Below, one piece after another: positions 29,840 to 39,200 of a DNA stretch of 46,526 bases. The translations under genes and the position numbers were made by a program. The notes beneath the pieces were generated by a model. It did no database searches and was not told where the DNA came from. It was given only the letters and a program-made list of their open reading frames with translations. Source of the DNA: Chthoniobacteraceae bacterium (GTDB taxonomy: Bacteria; Verrucomicrobiota; Verrucomicrobiia; Chthoniobacterales; Chthoniobacteraceae); the NCBI GenBank assembly GCA_947476045.1, contig CANJNZ010000032.1, positions 1 through 46,526 on the forward strand. The letters run 5' to 3'. Each line of letters begins with the position of its first letter. The stretch's first letter is position 1.

Positions 29840-31429
29840 TCACCGTTTCCCACCGACCATCTCCAGCACTTTGCGCGCGGCGTTGTGGCCGGGGATGCCG
29901 CTGACTGCTCCGCCGCGCATCGCGCTGGAGCCGCAGTAAAAGACGTTTTCAAACTCCGTCTCGACGCCCCATGTGCCGGCTTGCTCGCGCTTTTCTGCAA
30001 AGGGAAACGTGAGCGCGTTTTGGAAGATGTTGCCGTGGTAAAGGCCGAGCGCTTCTTCGATGTCCACGGGGCTTTTGCCTTCGATGCACGGGCTGCCGTC
30101 GCGCGCCGTGGCGAGACAATCCTCCAGCGGTTCATCGAGCCATGTGTTCACGCTCTCCACGAATTTCTTTTGGGCGCGAGCGCGCATGGCTTCGTTGTCG
30201 CGCGCGAACAACGTCCACGGCGTATCGAGTCCGAAAAGCGTCATCGTGTGAAAGCCCTGCGCACGAAGTTCCGGCGCGAGGATGCTGTCGTCGGTCAGCG
30301 TGTGGCAGTAAATCTCGCACGGCAGCGGATCGGGGAGCCGTCCCAGCGAAGCCTCGCGGTGGCTGGTCTTCATTTGCTCGTAGCCTTCGTGACTGTGGAA
30401 GGTGCCGCAGAAAGCATCCGCCGCTGTGTGCCGCGCGGCCTTCAGCTTCGGCAGACGGCGGAGCAGCATGTTGATCTTGAAAACCGAGCCTTCGTCCGTG
30501 GCGTCGGGCTGGTGCGAGCAGCGGAGAATCTTCGCCAGCACGTTCGCTCCGAAATTCACGAGCACGAAGCGCGCTTCGACGGCGTGCGCTTTTCCGTCTG
30601 CGACAAACTCCACGCTGCGCTTTTTGCCGCCGACATCCAGTGAGCGGATTTCCACGTTCGTGTGCATCTCCGCGCCGCGCGTGCGAGCTGCGCGTTCGAG
30701 TTCGCCGGCGACCCGCCCCATGCCACCGACGGGCACTTTCCACTCACCGGTTTTGTTGCCGATGAGGTGGTAGAGAAAGCAGCGGTTTTGCAGCAGCGTG
30801 GCGTCGTGCTGATGGGTGGAGATTCCGATTTTTGCGTCGGTGAAAACCACCCCGCGCACCACGTCGTCGCGCAAGTAGCGCTCGACGGCGCATCCGAGCG
30901 GCTCCTCCACGAGACTGCGCCAGGCCTCGCGGTGACGCTCGTCCACATCGAACCGCTTTTGAAATTCCTCCTTCGCGAGGAGCGGCTCCAGCATCGTGTC
31001 CCAGACCTTTTCCGCGAAGATGCGCGAGAGGCCGTAGAAACTTTGCATCTGCTCAAACTCCCGGTCGCTGCCCGTCAGCTCGCGCATCGAGCGGCGGCTC
31101 CGCTCTTCGGAAACATTGCTCAGCAGCAAGCCGTCGTGCGCCCCGTCTTTCACGTAGGGAGTGAAGGAACCCGTGGTGCGCGAACGGAGTTCGATCTCCA
31201 GGCCGAGGTCGCGGATGATTTTTTCCGGGAAAAGGCTCACGAGGTAGGCGTAGCGCGAAAGGCGTGCGTCATAGTCGGGGAACACCTGCTGCGAAGTGCT
31301 CGCGCCGCCGATGTAATCATTCTTCTCCAGCAACAGCACGCTCAGCCCCGCGCGCGCCAGGTAAGCCGCCGCCACGAGCCCGTTGTGCCCCGCACCGAGA
31401 ATCACCACGTCGTAGTTGGACTTTATCAT
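29840..31429 (-). CDS. CrtI/PYROXD2-like FAD-dependent oxidoreductase
   Basis: 529 residues with a Rossmann dinucleotide-binding motif at the N-terminus (VVILGAGHNGLVAAAYLARAG, then LLEKNDYIGG), and the C-terminal FAD-binding segment YCGSSAMRGGAVSGIPGHNAAR. This is the architecture of phytoene-desaturase-related amine oxidase-like flavoproteins. The closest recognisable pattern is the PYROXD2-like subgroup rather than a pathway-specific carotenoid desaturase, and no crt genes are nearby. It probably oxidises or desaturates a small hydrophobic substrate using FAD, but the reaction is unknown. It ends facing the GH2 gene; the next minus-strand gene starts 42 bp upstream. Confidence 0.85.
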   Translation of the reverse strand: MIKSNYDVVILGAGHNGLVAAAYLARAGLSVLLLEKNDYIGGASTSQQVFPDYDARLSRYAYLVSLFPEKIIRDLGLEIELRSRTTGSFTPYVKDGAHDGLLLSNVSEERSRRSMRELTGSDREFEQMQSFYGLSRIFAEKVWDTMLEPLLAKEEFQKRFDVDERHREAWRSLVEEPLGCAVERYLRDDVVRGVVFTDAKIGISTHQHDATLLQNRCFLYHLIGNKTGEWKVPVGGMGRVAGELERAARTRGAEMHTNVEIRSLDVGGKKRSVEFVADGKAHAVEARFVLVNFGANVLAKILRCSHQPDATDEGSVFKINMLLRRLPKLKAARHTAADAFCGTFHSHEGYEQMKTSHREASLGRLPDPLPCEIYCHTLTDDSILAPELRAQGFHTMTLFGLDTPWTLFARDNEAMRARAQKKFVESVNTWLDEPLEDCLATARDGSPCIEGKSPVDIEEALGLYHGNIFQNALTFPFAEKREQAGTWGVETEFENVFYCGSSAMRGGAVSGIPGHNAARKVLEMVGGKR

Positions 31430-31471
31430 TTCTCAGCGCGCAAATTTTAGATGGCGTAGCTTCACGAGAGC

Positions 31472-32473
31472 TTACTTGCCGGGTGCCACGGTTCCCTTGG
31501 CGTTGAGGGCGTAGTTGTTCCAAAGGGTGGCGTAGTCGCGGGTGGGGAGCCACCAGCCTTCGCTGCGTTTTCCGGTGGCGGGGAAAGTGGCGTAGGGGTG
31601 GATAGTTTTAGTGGCTTCGTCCTGAATGAAGCCGCTTTGTTCGGGGATGGTGTTGAGTTTTACGGGGCCTTTGGCGGCGTTGGCGGTGGGCGGGAGACGC
31701 AGGGCGATGGCGGTTTTGAAAAAGGCGAGCATGAGGTCTTGCTGGCCATCAATCATGTGGTGCGTGCCGCGCACGAGGGCGACGTGGACGAGCGCGCCCT
31801 GTTTGCGGGCCTCGGTCATGTTTTTGAGCATGACGGTGCGCTCGTGGTCCTGATCGTAGCCGGGGGATTTGATGCGGTCGTTCATGTCCCAGATGCTGAT
31901 GCCGAAGATTTGCGCAGTGGCCTTGGGGATCATTTTGGCCTCGCCGTCCTTGAGGATGGGCGAGCTGTATCCGTATTCGGCGGTGGTGGTGGCGGGACCG
32001 GTGCCGAGGTCGTTGTTGTGGCCGTAAGCGGATTTGAAAAGGCAGTAGGCGATGATACGCTCGGGGAAATCTTTCAAGCTGCGCTGGATGTAGGCGGCGG
32101 CATTCGAGTGCGACCAAAGTAGGAGCGGCGCGTTGGCGAGTTCGGGGTGTTTCTTTTCGGCGGCAGCCGCTGTGAGGGTCCTAGCGATGGAGGGTGTGAA
32201 GTGGTCTTCCTTGAAGCTCATTTTGTCCTCGCGAGACAGCAGGGTGGCGATGCCGAGTTGCTCGCCGAGGTTCTTTTGAATGATGCCGACCATGTTCGCA
32301 CCATCGCCCCAGCGCGGCGCGACGAAAACGGCGATGACGGGTTTTCCGCTCGGCGGAAGCCAGAGTTCCCACTCGGTGGTCGCGGCGGCTGCGGGCGCGC
32401 GCGAGGGAGGCGCGGCGTTTGTGAAGCCGACGGTGGCGGCGATGAAGCAAAGGAAGCGGAGTGCGGATTTCAT
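31472..32473 (-). CDS. secreted alpha/beta-hydrolase-like protein
   Basis: 333 residues with a signal peptide (about 1-20, ending near TNA). The order of strands is that of an alpha/beta hydrolase: KPVIAVFVAPRWGDG as a first strand and oxyanion region, a nucleophile-elbow-like LLWSHSNAAAYI, and a later HxxxDG segment (GTHHMIDGQQDLM) that could supply the catalytic His. The elbow reads S-H-S-N-A instead of a classical GxSxG, so the serine assignment is tentative. Substrate unknown; esterase or acyl-hydrolase activity is an inference. It is divergent from the polysaccharide synthase gene (141 bp between starts). Confidence 0.6.
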   Translation of the reverse strand: MKSALRFLCFIAATVGFTNAAPPSRAPAAAATTEWELWLPPSGKPVIAVFVAPRWGDGANMVGIIQKNLGEQLGIATLLSREDKMSFKEDHFTPSIARTLTAAAAEKKHPELANAPLLLWSHSNAAAYIQRSLKDFPERIIAYCLFKSAYGHNNDLGTGPATTTAEYGYSSPILKDGEAKMIPKATAQIFGISIWDMNDRIKSPGYDQDHERTVMLKNMTEARKQGALVHVALVRGTHHMIDGQQDLMLAFFKTAIALRLPPTANAAKGPVKLNTIPEQSGFIQDEATKTIHPYATFPATGKRSEGWWLPTRDYATLWNNYALNAKGTVAPGK

Positions 32474-32614
32474 GGGAGAGGAGTAGCCGATGGGAGCTTC
32501 GCATTTCCATCACGGAATGATGGAGGGCGGTTCATTGTGGGCACGGCGTGGTTTTCCTCATTGCACCGGTGCATGGCTTGCTCTTCGTGTTTCGTCTGCG
32601 CATGATGGGGTGAG

Positions 32615-35600
32615 ATGCCTCATTCCAAGTTTGTCTTTCTCGATCTGCATGGCCGCCGCTGGCCGCGGTTTCGACGCGTGGCGGTTTGGTGCGCTTTGCT
32701 TCTGGCGCTGGGGTTGGTGCTTTTTTTGGCTGCGGTGTGGATTCGCCCCGAGGTGCGCTTGCCTGCGGTGGTGCGGGAATTGAAGGGCCGGCTGAAGGCG
32801 GATCGTGCGGAAGCGAAGCCGGATCCAAAGGCGGAGAACTGGCAGCACTATGTGGCGCAGTCGAAGGCGGCGCAGGAGCGTCTGGCGAAGCTGCGTGCGA
32901 AGCTCGGTCATGCAGCACCTGCCGGGCGTGCGGTGCGGCTGGGCTTTTATGTGGACTGGGATGCCAACGCAGTGGTCTCGCTCCATGCGCACGCGGATCA
33001 ACTCACACATCTCGCGCCGGAGTGGCTGACGGTGACCGGTGTGAACAGCACGCTGGTCGCGGAGCCGGATCCTGAGTTGCTGAGTTTCTGTCGAGCGAGC
33101 GGACTCGCTGTGGTGCCGCTGCTTCGGAATCTCTCGGGCGACATCTGGCAACCGGAGGCGGTGGAGGGTCTGGCGCGCGCGAACGCTGCGAGGCAGAAGG
33201 AATGGGCACAGGCGTTGGCGGCCAAACTTGTGGAGTTGGGCGCGGCGGGAGTCTTGCTGGATTTCAATGAACTCGACCCAGCGCTCCAGCCGGAGTTCAC
33301 GGTATTATTTTCCAACATCGCGGAGGCGCTGCACGCGCGGAAGCTGGAGTTGTGGTTCGCGGTTTCGATGGATGATGAATTTGGAACCTATGATCTGGCG
33401 GCGCTGACGGAGGTGGTGGATCGTTTTGTGGCGCTGGTTTTCGACGAGCACACGGGGGGCGATGAGCCGGGCCCTGTGGCTTCGCAAAAGTGGCTGGATG
33501 GATGGCTGGAGGTGGTCGCCGGTCTTGGCGAGCCGGAGCAATGGATCATCGCGCTCGGCACGCACGCCTACGATTGGAACCGCACGCGTGGCGAAGTGGA
33601 AGGGCTGAGCTTTCGCGATGCGATGAGCCGTGCTAGCTACGCGGGCGTGGACGAGCAGGGAACGCTTTTGCTGGATGCTCCGAGCTACAACGGCCACTAC
33701 GCCTACGAGGAGGAGCGCGGGCAGCATGAGGTGTGGTTCCTCGATGCTGTCAGTCTGCACAATCAATTCCGTGCAGCAGCCGCGCAGGGTTTTCGTGATT
33801 TCGCGCTCTACCGCCTGGGCACGGAAGACCCCGCAGTGTGGCCCACGCTGGCTCGCGGCCCGGCGGAAGCAGACGATGCCTTCCTCGCGTCGCTTTCAAA
33901 ATTGCCCACGGATCAGACAGTGACGCACGTCGGCAGAGGGGAAATCGTGAGCGTGGATTTGAGCCGTGATGATGGTGCGCGCACGGTGGAGCGGGAGCCC
34001 AATGGCAAGCTGCATGCACGCTATACGGACGCTCCGACATATCCCGCGCTCTATCATCAGGGCGCGGCGGACAAGTCGAAGGTGGCGATCACTTTTGATG
34101 ATGGACCGGATCCGAAGTGGACGCCGATTGTCCTCGATATTTTGAAGTCGCGGGGACTGAAGGCGGTGTTTTTTCTGGTGGGGCACAATGCCGAGCGCAA
34201 TCAGGGTTTGGTCGAGCGCATCGCTGCCGAGGGGCACGAAATCGGCAACCATACATATTCGCACGGGAATCTCGCAGAGATGTCGGAGTGGCGCTGGCGG
34301 CTGGAACTCGATGCGACTGAGCGACTCATCGAAACCATCACCGGACGCTCCACGACTCTATTCCGTCCGCCCTACAATGCGGATGCGATGCCGAGCGATG
34401 TGGCGGAACTGGCACCGTTGCGTTTTGCTGAACACGAACTCGGATACACAGTGGTGCTTGAGCGCATTGACCCGCAGGACTGGGCGAGGCCGGGGGCGGA
34501 CATGATTTTGCAGCGCGTGAAAGAGCAGCGTAAAGAGGGAAACATCATTCTCCTCCACGATGCGGGCGGTGACCGTTCGCAGACGGTCGCTGCGCTGCCA
34601 CGGATTCTCGACTGGCTCGCCGAGCGCGGGGACCGCGTGGTTTCGCTCAGCGAACTGATCAACATTCCGCGGGATGATCTCATGCCGCCGGTGCGTCCCG
34701 GTGAGCAGACGGCCCTGCGCACGGTCGCGGCGACGGGTTTTCGCGCGTGGCACTGGCTCATCGAAACGATGTGGGCCTTCATGATGTTTGCAACGGTGCT
34801 GGTGGTGTTGCGTTCACTTTTGCTCGCATGGCTGGCGTGGAGGCAGGGGCGTGCCTACAAAAAGCGTGCGCCGGTGGTCGTGGAGAAATGGCCGGCGGTG
34901 AGTGTGCTGATTGCGGCGTTCAACGAAGGGAAAGTGATCTCGCGCACGCTGCACTCGGTGCTCGATACGGACTACGCCGGAGCGATGGAGGTGATCGTGG
35001 TGGACGATGGCTCAAAGGATGACACGGCTGCCGAGGCTGCGCGTGTGGCGGAGGGAGATTCGCGAGTGCGGCTGCTACGACAGGCGAATGCGGGGAAATC
35101 CGCTGCGCTGCATCGTGCGCTGGATGCGGCGCAGCATGAGATCATTGTCTTTCTCGATGCGGATACGTTGTTCGAGAAAAGCACGATTCGGAAACTCGTG
35201 GAGGAACTCGCAGACCCGCACGTGGCTGCCGTTTCTGGAAATGCGCGTGTGGGCAATCGCATGAATTTCGTCACGCACTGTCAGGCGCTGGAATACATCT
35301 GCGGCTACAATCTGGATCGCCGCGCCTACACGCACTGGAATTGCGTGACGGTGGTGCCAGGGGCGATCAGCGCATTTCGCAGTTCGGCCATTGCTGAGGC
35401 GGGTGGTTTTTCGCCTCAGACACTCGCTGAGGATACAGACATGACGCTCACCTTGCACCGGCTCGGCTACCGCATCGCGTATGCGCCGGAAGCGATCGCG
35501 TGGACGGAGGCACCGCAGACATGGCGCACGCTGGCGAAGCAACGGGTGCGATGGGCTTTTGGCACGATGCAATGTCTGTGGAAGCATCGGGACATGACAC

Positions 35601-35962
35601 TGAATCCGCGCTACCGTGCGCTCGGTCTTTTCGCTCTGCCGAGCATCTGGTTTTTTCACGTCCTGCTCGTGGCCATCACACCGATTGCCGATGCGATTCT
35701 CGTATGGTCGCTCCTCGCAGGCTACGCTGCGACGCTGTGGAAATACTTCGCCATTTTCATGCTGCTCGATCTCGCTCTCGCGATGCTCGCCTGCGCGCTG
35801 GAGCGAATACCCCTGAGACGCGCGCTGCTGATTATACCGATGCGCTTCGCCTACCGCTGGCTGCTGGCGTGGGTCGTTTGGAAATCACTCCGCCGCGTGA
35901 TTCGCGGGGCGCTGGTGGGTTGGGGGAAACTCGAACGCACTGGCACAGCATCAGCCACATGA
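32615..35962 (+). CDS. GH18-like / polysaccharide deacetylase / GT2 fusion synthase
   Basis: 1115 residues. A membrane helix (about 23-44) leads into a GH18-like barrel (about 108-430). A NodB deacetylase domain follows (about 480-690), with D495/D496 in FDDGPD, metal-binding H546 and H550 (GNHTYSH), RPPYN and LLHDAGG motifs. Helices near 710-745 precede a family 2 glycosyltransferase (about 765-1010) with VVDDGS, FLDADT (D848, D850), LAEDTDMTL and the KQRVRW processivity motif, then C-terminal helices. The combination fits a processive synthase of a beta-linked N-acetylhexosamine polymer that is exported, partly deacetylated and possibly trimmed outside the membrane. The GH18 site reads LLDFNEL (D216, N218), where related fusions have DFE, so hydrolytic activity may be lost. 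The stop overlaps the GH26-like gene (ATGA). Confidence 0.9.
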   Translation: MPHSKFVFLDLHGRRWPRFRRVAVWCALLLALGLVLFLAAVWIRPEVRLPAVVRELKGRLKADRAEAKPDPKAENWQHYVAQSKAAQERLAKLRAKLGHAAPAGRAVRLGFYVDWDANAVVSLHAHADQLTHLAPEWLTVTGVNSTLVAEPDPELLSFCRASGLAVVPLLRNLSGDIWQPEAVEGLARANAARQKEWAQALAAKLVELGAAGVLLDFNELDPALQPEFTVLFSNIAEALHARKLELWFAVSMDDEFGTYDLAALTEVVDRFVALVFDEHTGGDEPGPVASQKWLDGWLEVVAGLGEPEQWIIALGTHAYDWNRTRGEVEGLSFRDAMSRASYAGVDEQGTLLLDAPSYNGHYAYEEERGQHEVWFLDAVSLHNQFRAAAAQGFRDFALYRLGTEDPAVWPTLARGPAEADDAFLASLSKLPTDQTVTHVGRGEIVSVDLSRDDGARTVEREPNGKLHARYTDAPTYPALYHQGAADKSKVAITFDDGPDPKWTPIVLDILKSRGLKAVFFLVGHNAERNQGLVERIAAEGHEIGNHTYSHGNLAEMSEWRWRLELDATERLIETITGRSTTLFRPPYNADAMPSDVAELAPLRFAEHELGYTVVLERIDPQDWARPGADMILQRVKEQRKEGNIILLHDAGGDRSQTVAALPRILDWLAERGDRVVSLSELINIPRDDLMPPVRPGEQTALRTVAATGFRAWHWLIETMWAFMMFATVLVVLRSLLLAWLAWRQGRAYKKRAPVVVEKWPAVSVLIAAFNEGKVISRTLHSVLDTDYAGAMEVIVVDDGSKDDTAAEAARVAEGDSRVRLLRQANAGKSAALHRALDAAQHEIIVFLDADTLFEKSTIRKLVEELADPHVAAVSGNARVGNRMNFVTHCQALEYICGYNLDRRAYTHWNCVTVVPGAISAFRSSAIAEAGGFSPQTLAEDTDMTLTLHRLGYRIAYAPEAIAWTEAPQTWRTLAKQRVRWAFGTMQCLWKHRDMTLNPRYRALGLFALPSIWFFHVLLVAITPIADAILVWSLLAGYAATLWKYFAIFMLLDLALAMLACALERIPLRRALLIIPMRFAYRWLLAWVVWKSLRRVIRGALVGWGKLERTGTASAT

Positions 35963-37092
35963 AAACGATCCGTCTCGTTTTAATGATGTGTTTCGCATTG
36001 CTCGGCGCGTGCGACCGTTCCACGCAGACGGTCATCACTCCACAGCAGCCGAATGGTGTCCGGAAGAAGCTGGTGACGCCGGAGCATGGTCTTTACACCG
36101 GCGCATACATGGATTTCGGCGAGCGTGAGGACGAGGTGACGCTGGAGAAAATTGAGGCGTTCGAGCAGGTCGTCGGAAAACGTCAGGCGATTGTGGCGTC
36201 GTCTTCTTATTGGGGGGAGCAGACTTTTCCCGATGCAAACGTGCGGATCATTTCGCGGCATGGCGCAGTGCCGCTCGTGTTTTGGTCGCCGTGGGATCGC
36301 CCCTACAAGGAAGGGCGCGGGCCGGATCGCTTTTCGCTCACGAGCATCATCGCCGGGGAGCACGATGCCTACATTGATCGCTGGGCCGACGGTGCACGCG
36401 AACTCGGCTCGCCGATGATCATTTCTTTTGCCAACGAGGTGAATGGCTCGTGGTTCCCGTGGAGCGGCGTTCATTATGGCGGCGGGACGGTGGTGCCCGG
36501 CTCGAATCCGCCGCTTTACCAAGGGCCGGAGACTTTCAAGAAGGCATGGAGGCACATCGTGGATCGCTTCCGCGCACGTGGCGCTAACAACGTGCAGTGG
36601 GTGATGCACCTAATGGATTTCTCGATGCCGAATGAAAAGTGGAACCTCGCTGCGCAATACTATCCCGGCCCCGATTACGTGGATTGGTTCGGCTTCAGTC
36701 TTTACGGCGCGCAGTTCCCTAGCGACGAAGGCTACGCGGATTTTCCTTCGTGTTTCGACTGGCCCTACACGGAATTGGCGCTGCTGGATCCCAAAAAACC
36801 AATCATGCTTTGCGAGTGGGGTGTCGGCGAGTTTCCGCAAAAAGGGGACAAGGGCGCGTGGATTCGCAGTGCGTGGGATATGATGCAAAACACGGCTAAG
36901 TATCCGCGTCTCAAGGCTGCGGTTTACTGGCACGAGCGATGGCAGAACAGCGCGTCCGAGGGCAATGCAGACGACGAAAACGCAGGCAAGGTCAGCGACT
37001 TGCGGGTGAACTCCTCGAACGGCGCGCTGCGCGCCTACCGCTCCGGAGTCGCCTCTCCATTTTATATTTCAGCGCCGATTTTTGTGCGCTGA
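35959..37092 (+). CDS. GH26-like (beta-mannanase type) lipoprotein
   Basis: The start at 35959 overlaps the stop of the synthase gene as ATGA and gives a lipoprotein signal with Cys18 (LLGAC lipobox). An open frame extends upstream inside the synthase gene, but that extension would destroy the signal. The mature part (about 360 residues) matches clan A GH26-like barrels: acid/base candidate E160 in SFANEVNGSWFPW and nucleophile candidate E286 in MLCEWGVGEF. GH26 enzymes usually cut beta-mannans. Coupling to a polysaccharide synthase suggests instead a role in trimming or releasing the polymer made by the neighbour, at the periplasmic face of a membrane. Whether the enzyme is a mannanase cannot be told from sequence. 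Confidence 0.85.
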   Translation: MKTIRLVLMMCFALLGACDRSTQTVITPQQPNGVRKKLVTPEHGLYTGAYMDFGEREDEVTLEKIEAFEQVVGKRQAIVASSSYWGEQTFPDANVRIISRHGAVPLVFWSPWDRPYKEGRGPDRFSLTSIIAGEHDAYIDRWADGARELGSPMIISFANEVNGSWFPWSGVHYGGGTVVPGSNPPLYQGPETFKKAWRHIVDRFRARGANNVQWVMHLMDFSMPNEKWNLAAQYYPGPDYVDWFGFSLYGAQFPSDEGYADFPSCFDWPYTELALLDPKKPIMLCEWGVGEFPQKGDKGAWIRSAWDMMQNTAKYPRLKAAVYWHERWQNSASEGNADDENAGKVSDLRVNSSNGALRAYRSGVASPFYISAPIFVR

Positions 37093-37106
37093 ATGTGGGC
37101 TGACTT

Positions 37107-39137
37107 TCACACAATCACGTTACGCAGCACGGCGCGGAGGGTATCTATGGTGAAAGGTTTTTGCAGAAAACTGGCCAGGCCTTTGGTGTGAAAATTAACG
37201 AGCACATCCTGTTGGTTATATCCGCTCATCAGCACGACCGGCACATCTGGACGTAGCTTCTGCAATTCTTTAAACGTTTCCTCTCCGCCCATGTGCGGCA
37301 TGGTCAAATCGAGCAACACCAGCGAGAAGCGGTCGGGGTCGGCTTTGAAGATATCCAATGCCTCCCGACCATCGCATGCGAGGACGACATCAAGCCCGCT
37401 GAGTGTGAGCATTCGCTCGGAAATTTTACGGACAGGCTCTTCATCATCCACGACGAGAACTGTGCCCCGCCCGGTCCATTTTTCAGCGGCATTCGGGATT
37501 TGGACTGGAGCCTCACTGGTTCCAGTCGCAGTCGGAAAGACCAGCCTGAACGTGGTGCCGTGTCCAAGTTTGGATTCGATACTAATCGCGCCTTTGTGAC
37601 CGCGCACAATGCCGAGCACGGCAGCCAGGCCGAGGCCGCGACCAGTGAATTTGGTGGTAAAAAATGGATCAAAAATCCGGGCCTTGGTTTCATCGCTCAT
37701 GCCGCCGCCGCTATCGGAAACTTCGACATAGACGTATTCTCCCTCCGGCAAATCAGGAGCGAGCAAGGTGCTGTCGAGATAGACGCGATCCACACGCGTG
37801 CGGCCTGTCGAAATAGTGATGAACCCACTTTTTTCGCCGATTGCCTCGGAAGCGTTGATGACAAGGTTCATGATCACCTGTCGGATTTGTGTGGCATCGG
37901 CATTCAGCGGGGGCAGGTCTTTTTCGAGTTGGAAACGAAGCACGGCCTTCTTGCTGATCGAGATTTTCAGCATCTGCGTGGTCTCTTCCACGATTTGGCT
38001 GAGGTCGAGTCGCTGGACGACAAACCGACCACGTCCTGAATAAGCGAGCATCTGTTTGCAGAGGTCCGCGGCGCGCATGGAGCCTTCATTGATCGATTCG
38101 AGGTAGGCGTGCAGCGGCGACTCGGGCGTCAGTTCCATGCTTGCCAGGCTGGCATTGCCGAGGATGCCGGTGAGGAGGTTGTTGAAATCATGTGCAATTC
38201 CCCCGGCGAGCACACCGAGACTTTCCAGCTTCTGTGTCTCCTGCATTTTGCGCTCGATATTCTCGCGCTCAATCTGGGCTTGATGACGCTTAGTGATGTC
38301 CAATGCAAGGGATGCACCCCCGGTGGCTTTTCCTCCGTCATCAATGAGTAGCGTATTATACCATTCGCAGAGGATTGTTCTCCCGTCCTTGCGCACGTTT
38401 TCGTTGGTGCTTTTCAGTCCCCCGGTTTGTTTTAGCAGAGCCTGCCAAATTTCATTCACGTCCCGGATGGAGGACTCCGGGACAATGAAACTGGCATTCT
38501 GGCCAAGGGCTTCTTGTTGAGTATATCCGAAAATTTTCTCTGCAGCGGGATTCCAGCGTGTCACCCGGAAGTCCATATCCCACTCGATGGCTGCCATGAT
38601 TGTTTGGTCGAAGTGGAGCCTCAGTTTTTGGTTCGCATCCTTGAGCGATGCCTCTGCCTGCTTGAGTGCGGTGATGTCCCAATTTGTTCCGAGCATGCGA
38701 ACTGGTGTTCCATGTTCGTCCCGGAAGACCTTGGCGAGAGCCTTGATGTTGTGAATTTCGCCGTTGGGCCAGACCACGCGGAACTCCATGTCTAATGGCT
38801 TTATGCCGGAGATCGCATCATTCACTTCCCGGTTTCCGCGCTCGAAGTCATCCGGGTGCAAAGCAGCGCTCCATGCTTCCTTCGTGCCGCTGAAGTCCTC
38901 GCGCCGGATTCGATAAAGCGAGAACATCGAATCATCCCACACCAATTCCTGTGTGATCAGATTCAAGTCCCAAATTCCTATGCCGTTGTGGAGCGTGGCG
39001 AGCGCCAGACGCTCTTCCTTTTCCCGCAGTTCCAGCAGCATCGCATGGGTGGCCTCGGGCGACAGCGTTCCTAAATATTCAGCCGGTGAAGCAACTGCTT
39101 TTGCCTGTGAGCGTAGGTCTGAGGGGTCTGCTTTCAT
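37107..39137 (-). CDS. hybrid PAS sensor histidine kinase with receiver domain
   Basis: 676 residues from the ATG at 39137; a TTG 21 bases upstream is also in frame. Two PAS/PAC sensor domains (about 45-165 and 170-295) are followed by the HisKA-type phosphorylation site H316 in GGIAHDFNNLL, an HATPase domain with N-box LVINASEAIG and G-box DSGGGMS, and a C-terminal receiver starting at VLVVDDEEPV with phosphoacceptor Asp in LVLLDLTMP and Lys in LQKPF. There is no transmembrane segment, so the kinase should sense a cytoplasmic signal. No DNA-binding output is fused and no obvious partner regulator is adjacent. It converges with the GH26-like gene (14 bp between stops). Confidence 0.93.
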   Translation of the reverse strand: MKADPSDLRSQAKAVASPAEYLGTLSPEATHAMLLELREKEERLALATLHNGIGIWDLNLITQELVWDDSMFSLYRIRREDFSGTKEAWSAALHPDDFERGNREVNDAISGIKPLDMEFRVVWPNGEIHNIKALAKVFRDEHGTPVRMLGTNWDITALKQAEASLKDANQKLRLHFDQTIMAAIEWDMDFRVTRWNPAAEKIFGYTQQEALGQNASFIVPESSIRDVNEIWQALLKQTGGLKSTNENVRKDGRTILCEWYNTLLIDDGGKATGGASLALDITKRHQAQIERENIERKMQETQKLESLGVLAGGIAHDFNNLLTGILGNASLASMELTPESPLHAYLESINEGSMRAADLCKQMLAYSGRGRFVVQRLDLSQIVEETTQMLKISISKKAVLRFQLEKDLPPLNADATQIRQVIMNLVINASEAIGEKSGFITISTGRTRVDRVYLDSTLLAPDLPEGEYVYVEVSDSGGGMSDETKARIFDPFFTTKFTGRGLGLAAVLGIVRGHKGAISIESKLGHGTTFRLVFPTATGTSEAPVQIPNAAEKWTGRGTVLVVDDEEPVRKISERMLTLSGLDVVLACDGREALDIFKADPDRFSLVLLDLTMPHMGGEETFKELQKLRPDVPVVLMSGYNQQDVLVNFHTKGLASFLQKPFTIDTLRAVLRNVIV

Positions 39138-39200
39138 GCTTTGAATATTTATCTCCAAACAGCCGGCCCTGTCCAGTTCACGGTGTGAGCGGCATCTGGC

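Noticed and set aside
35500-35958. N-terminal extension of the GH26-like protein
   Set aside because: It lies wholly inside the synthase gene; the ATG at 35959 gives a proper lipoprotein signal and an ATGA overlap.
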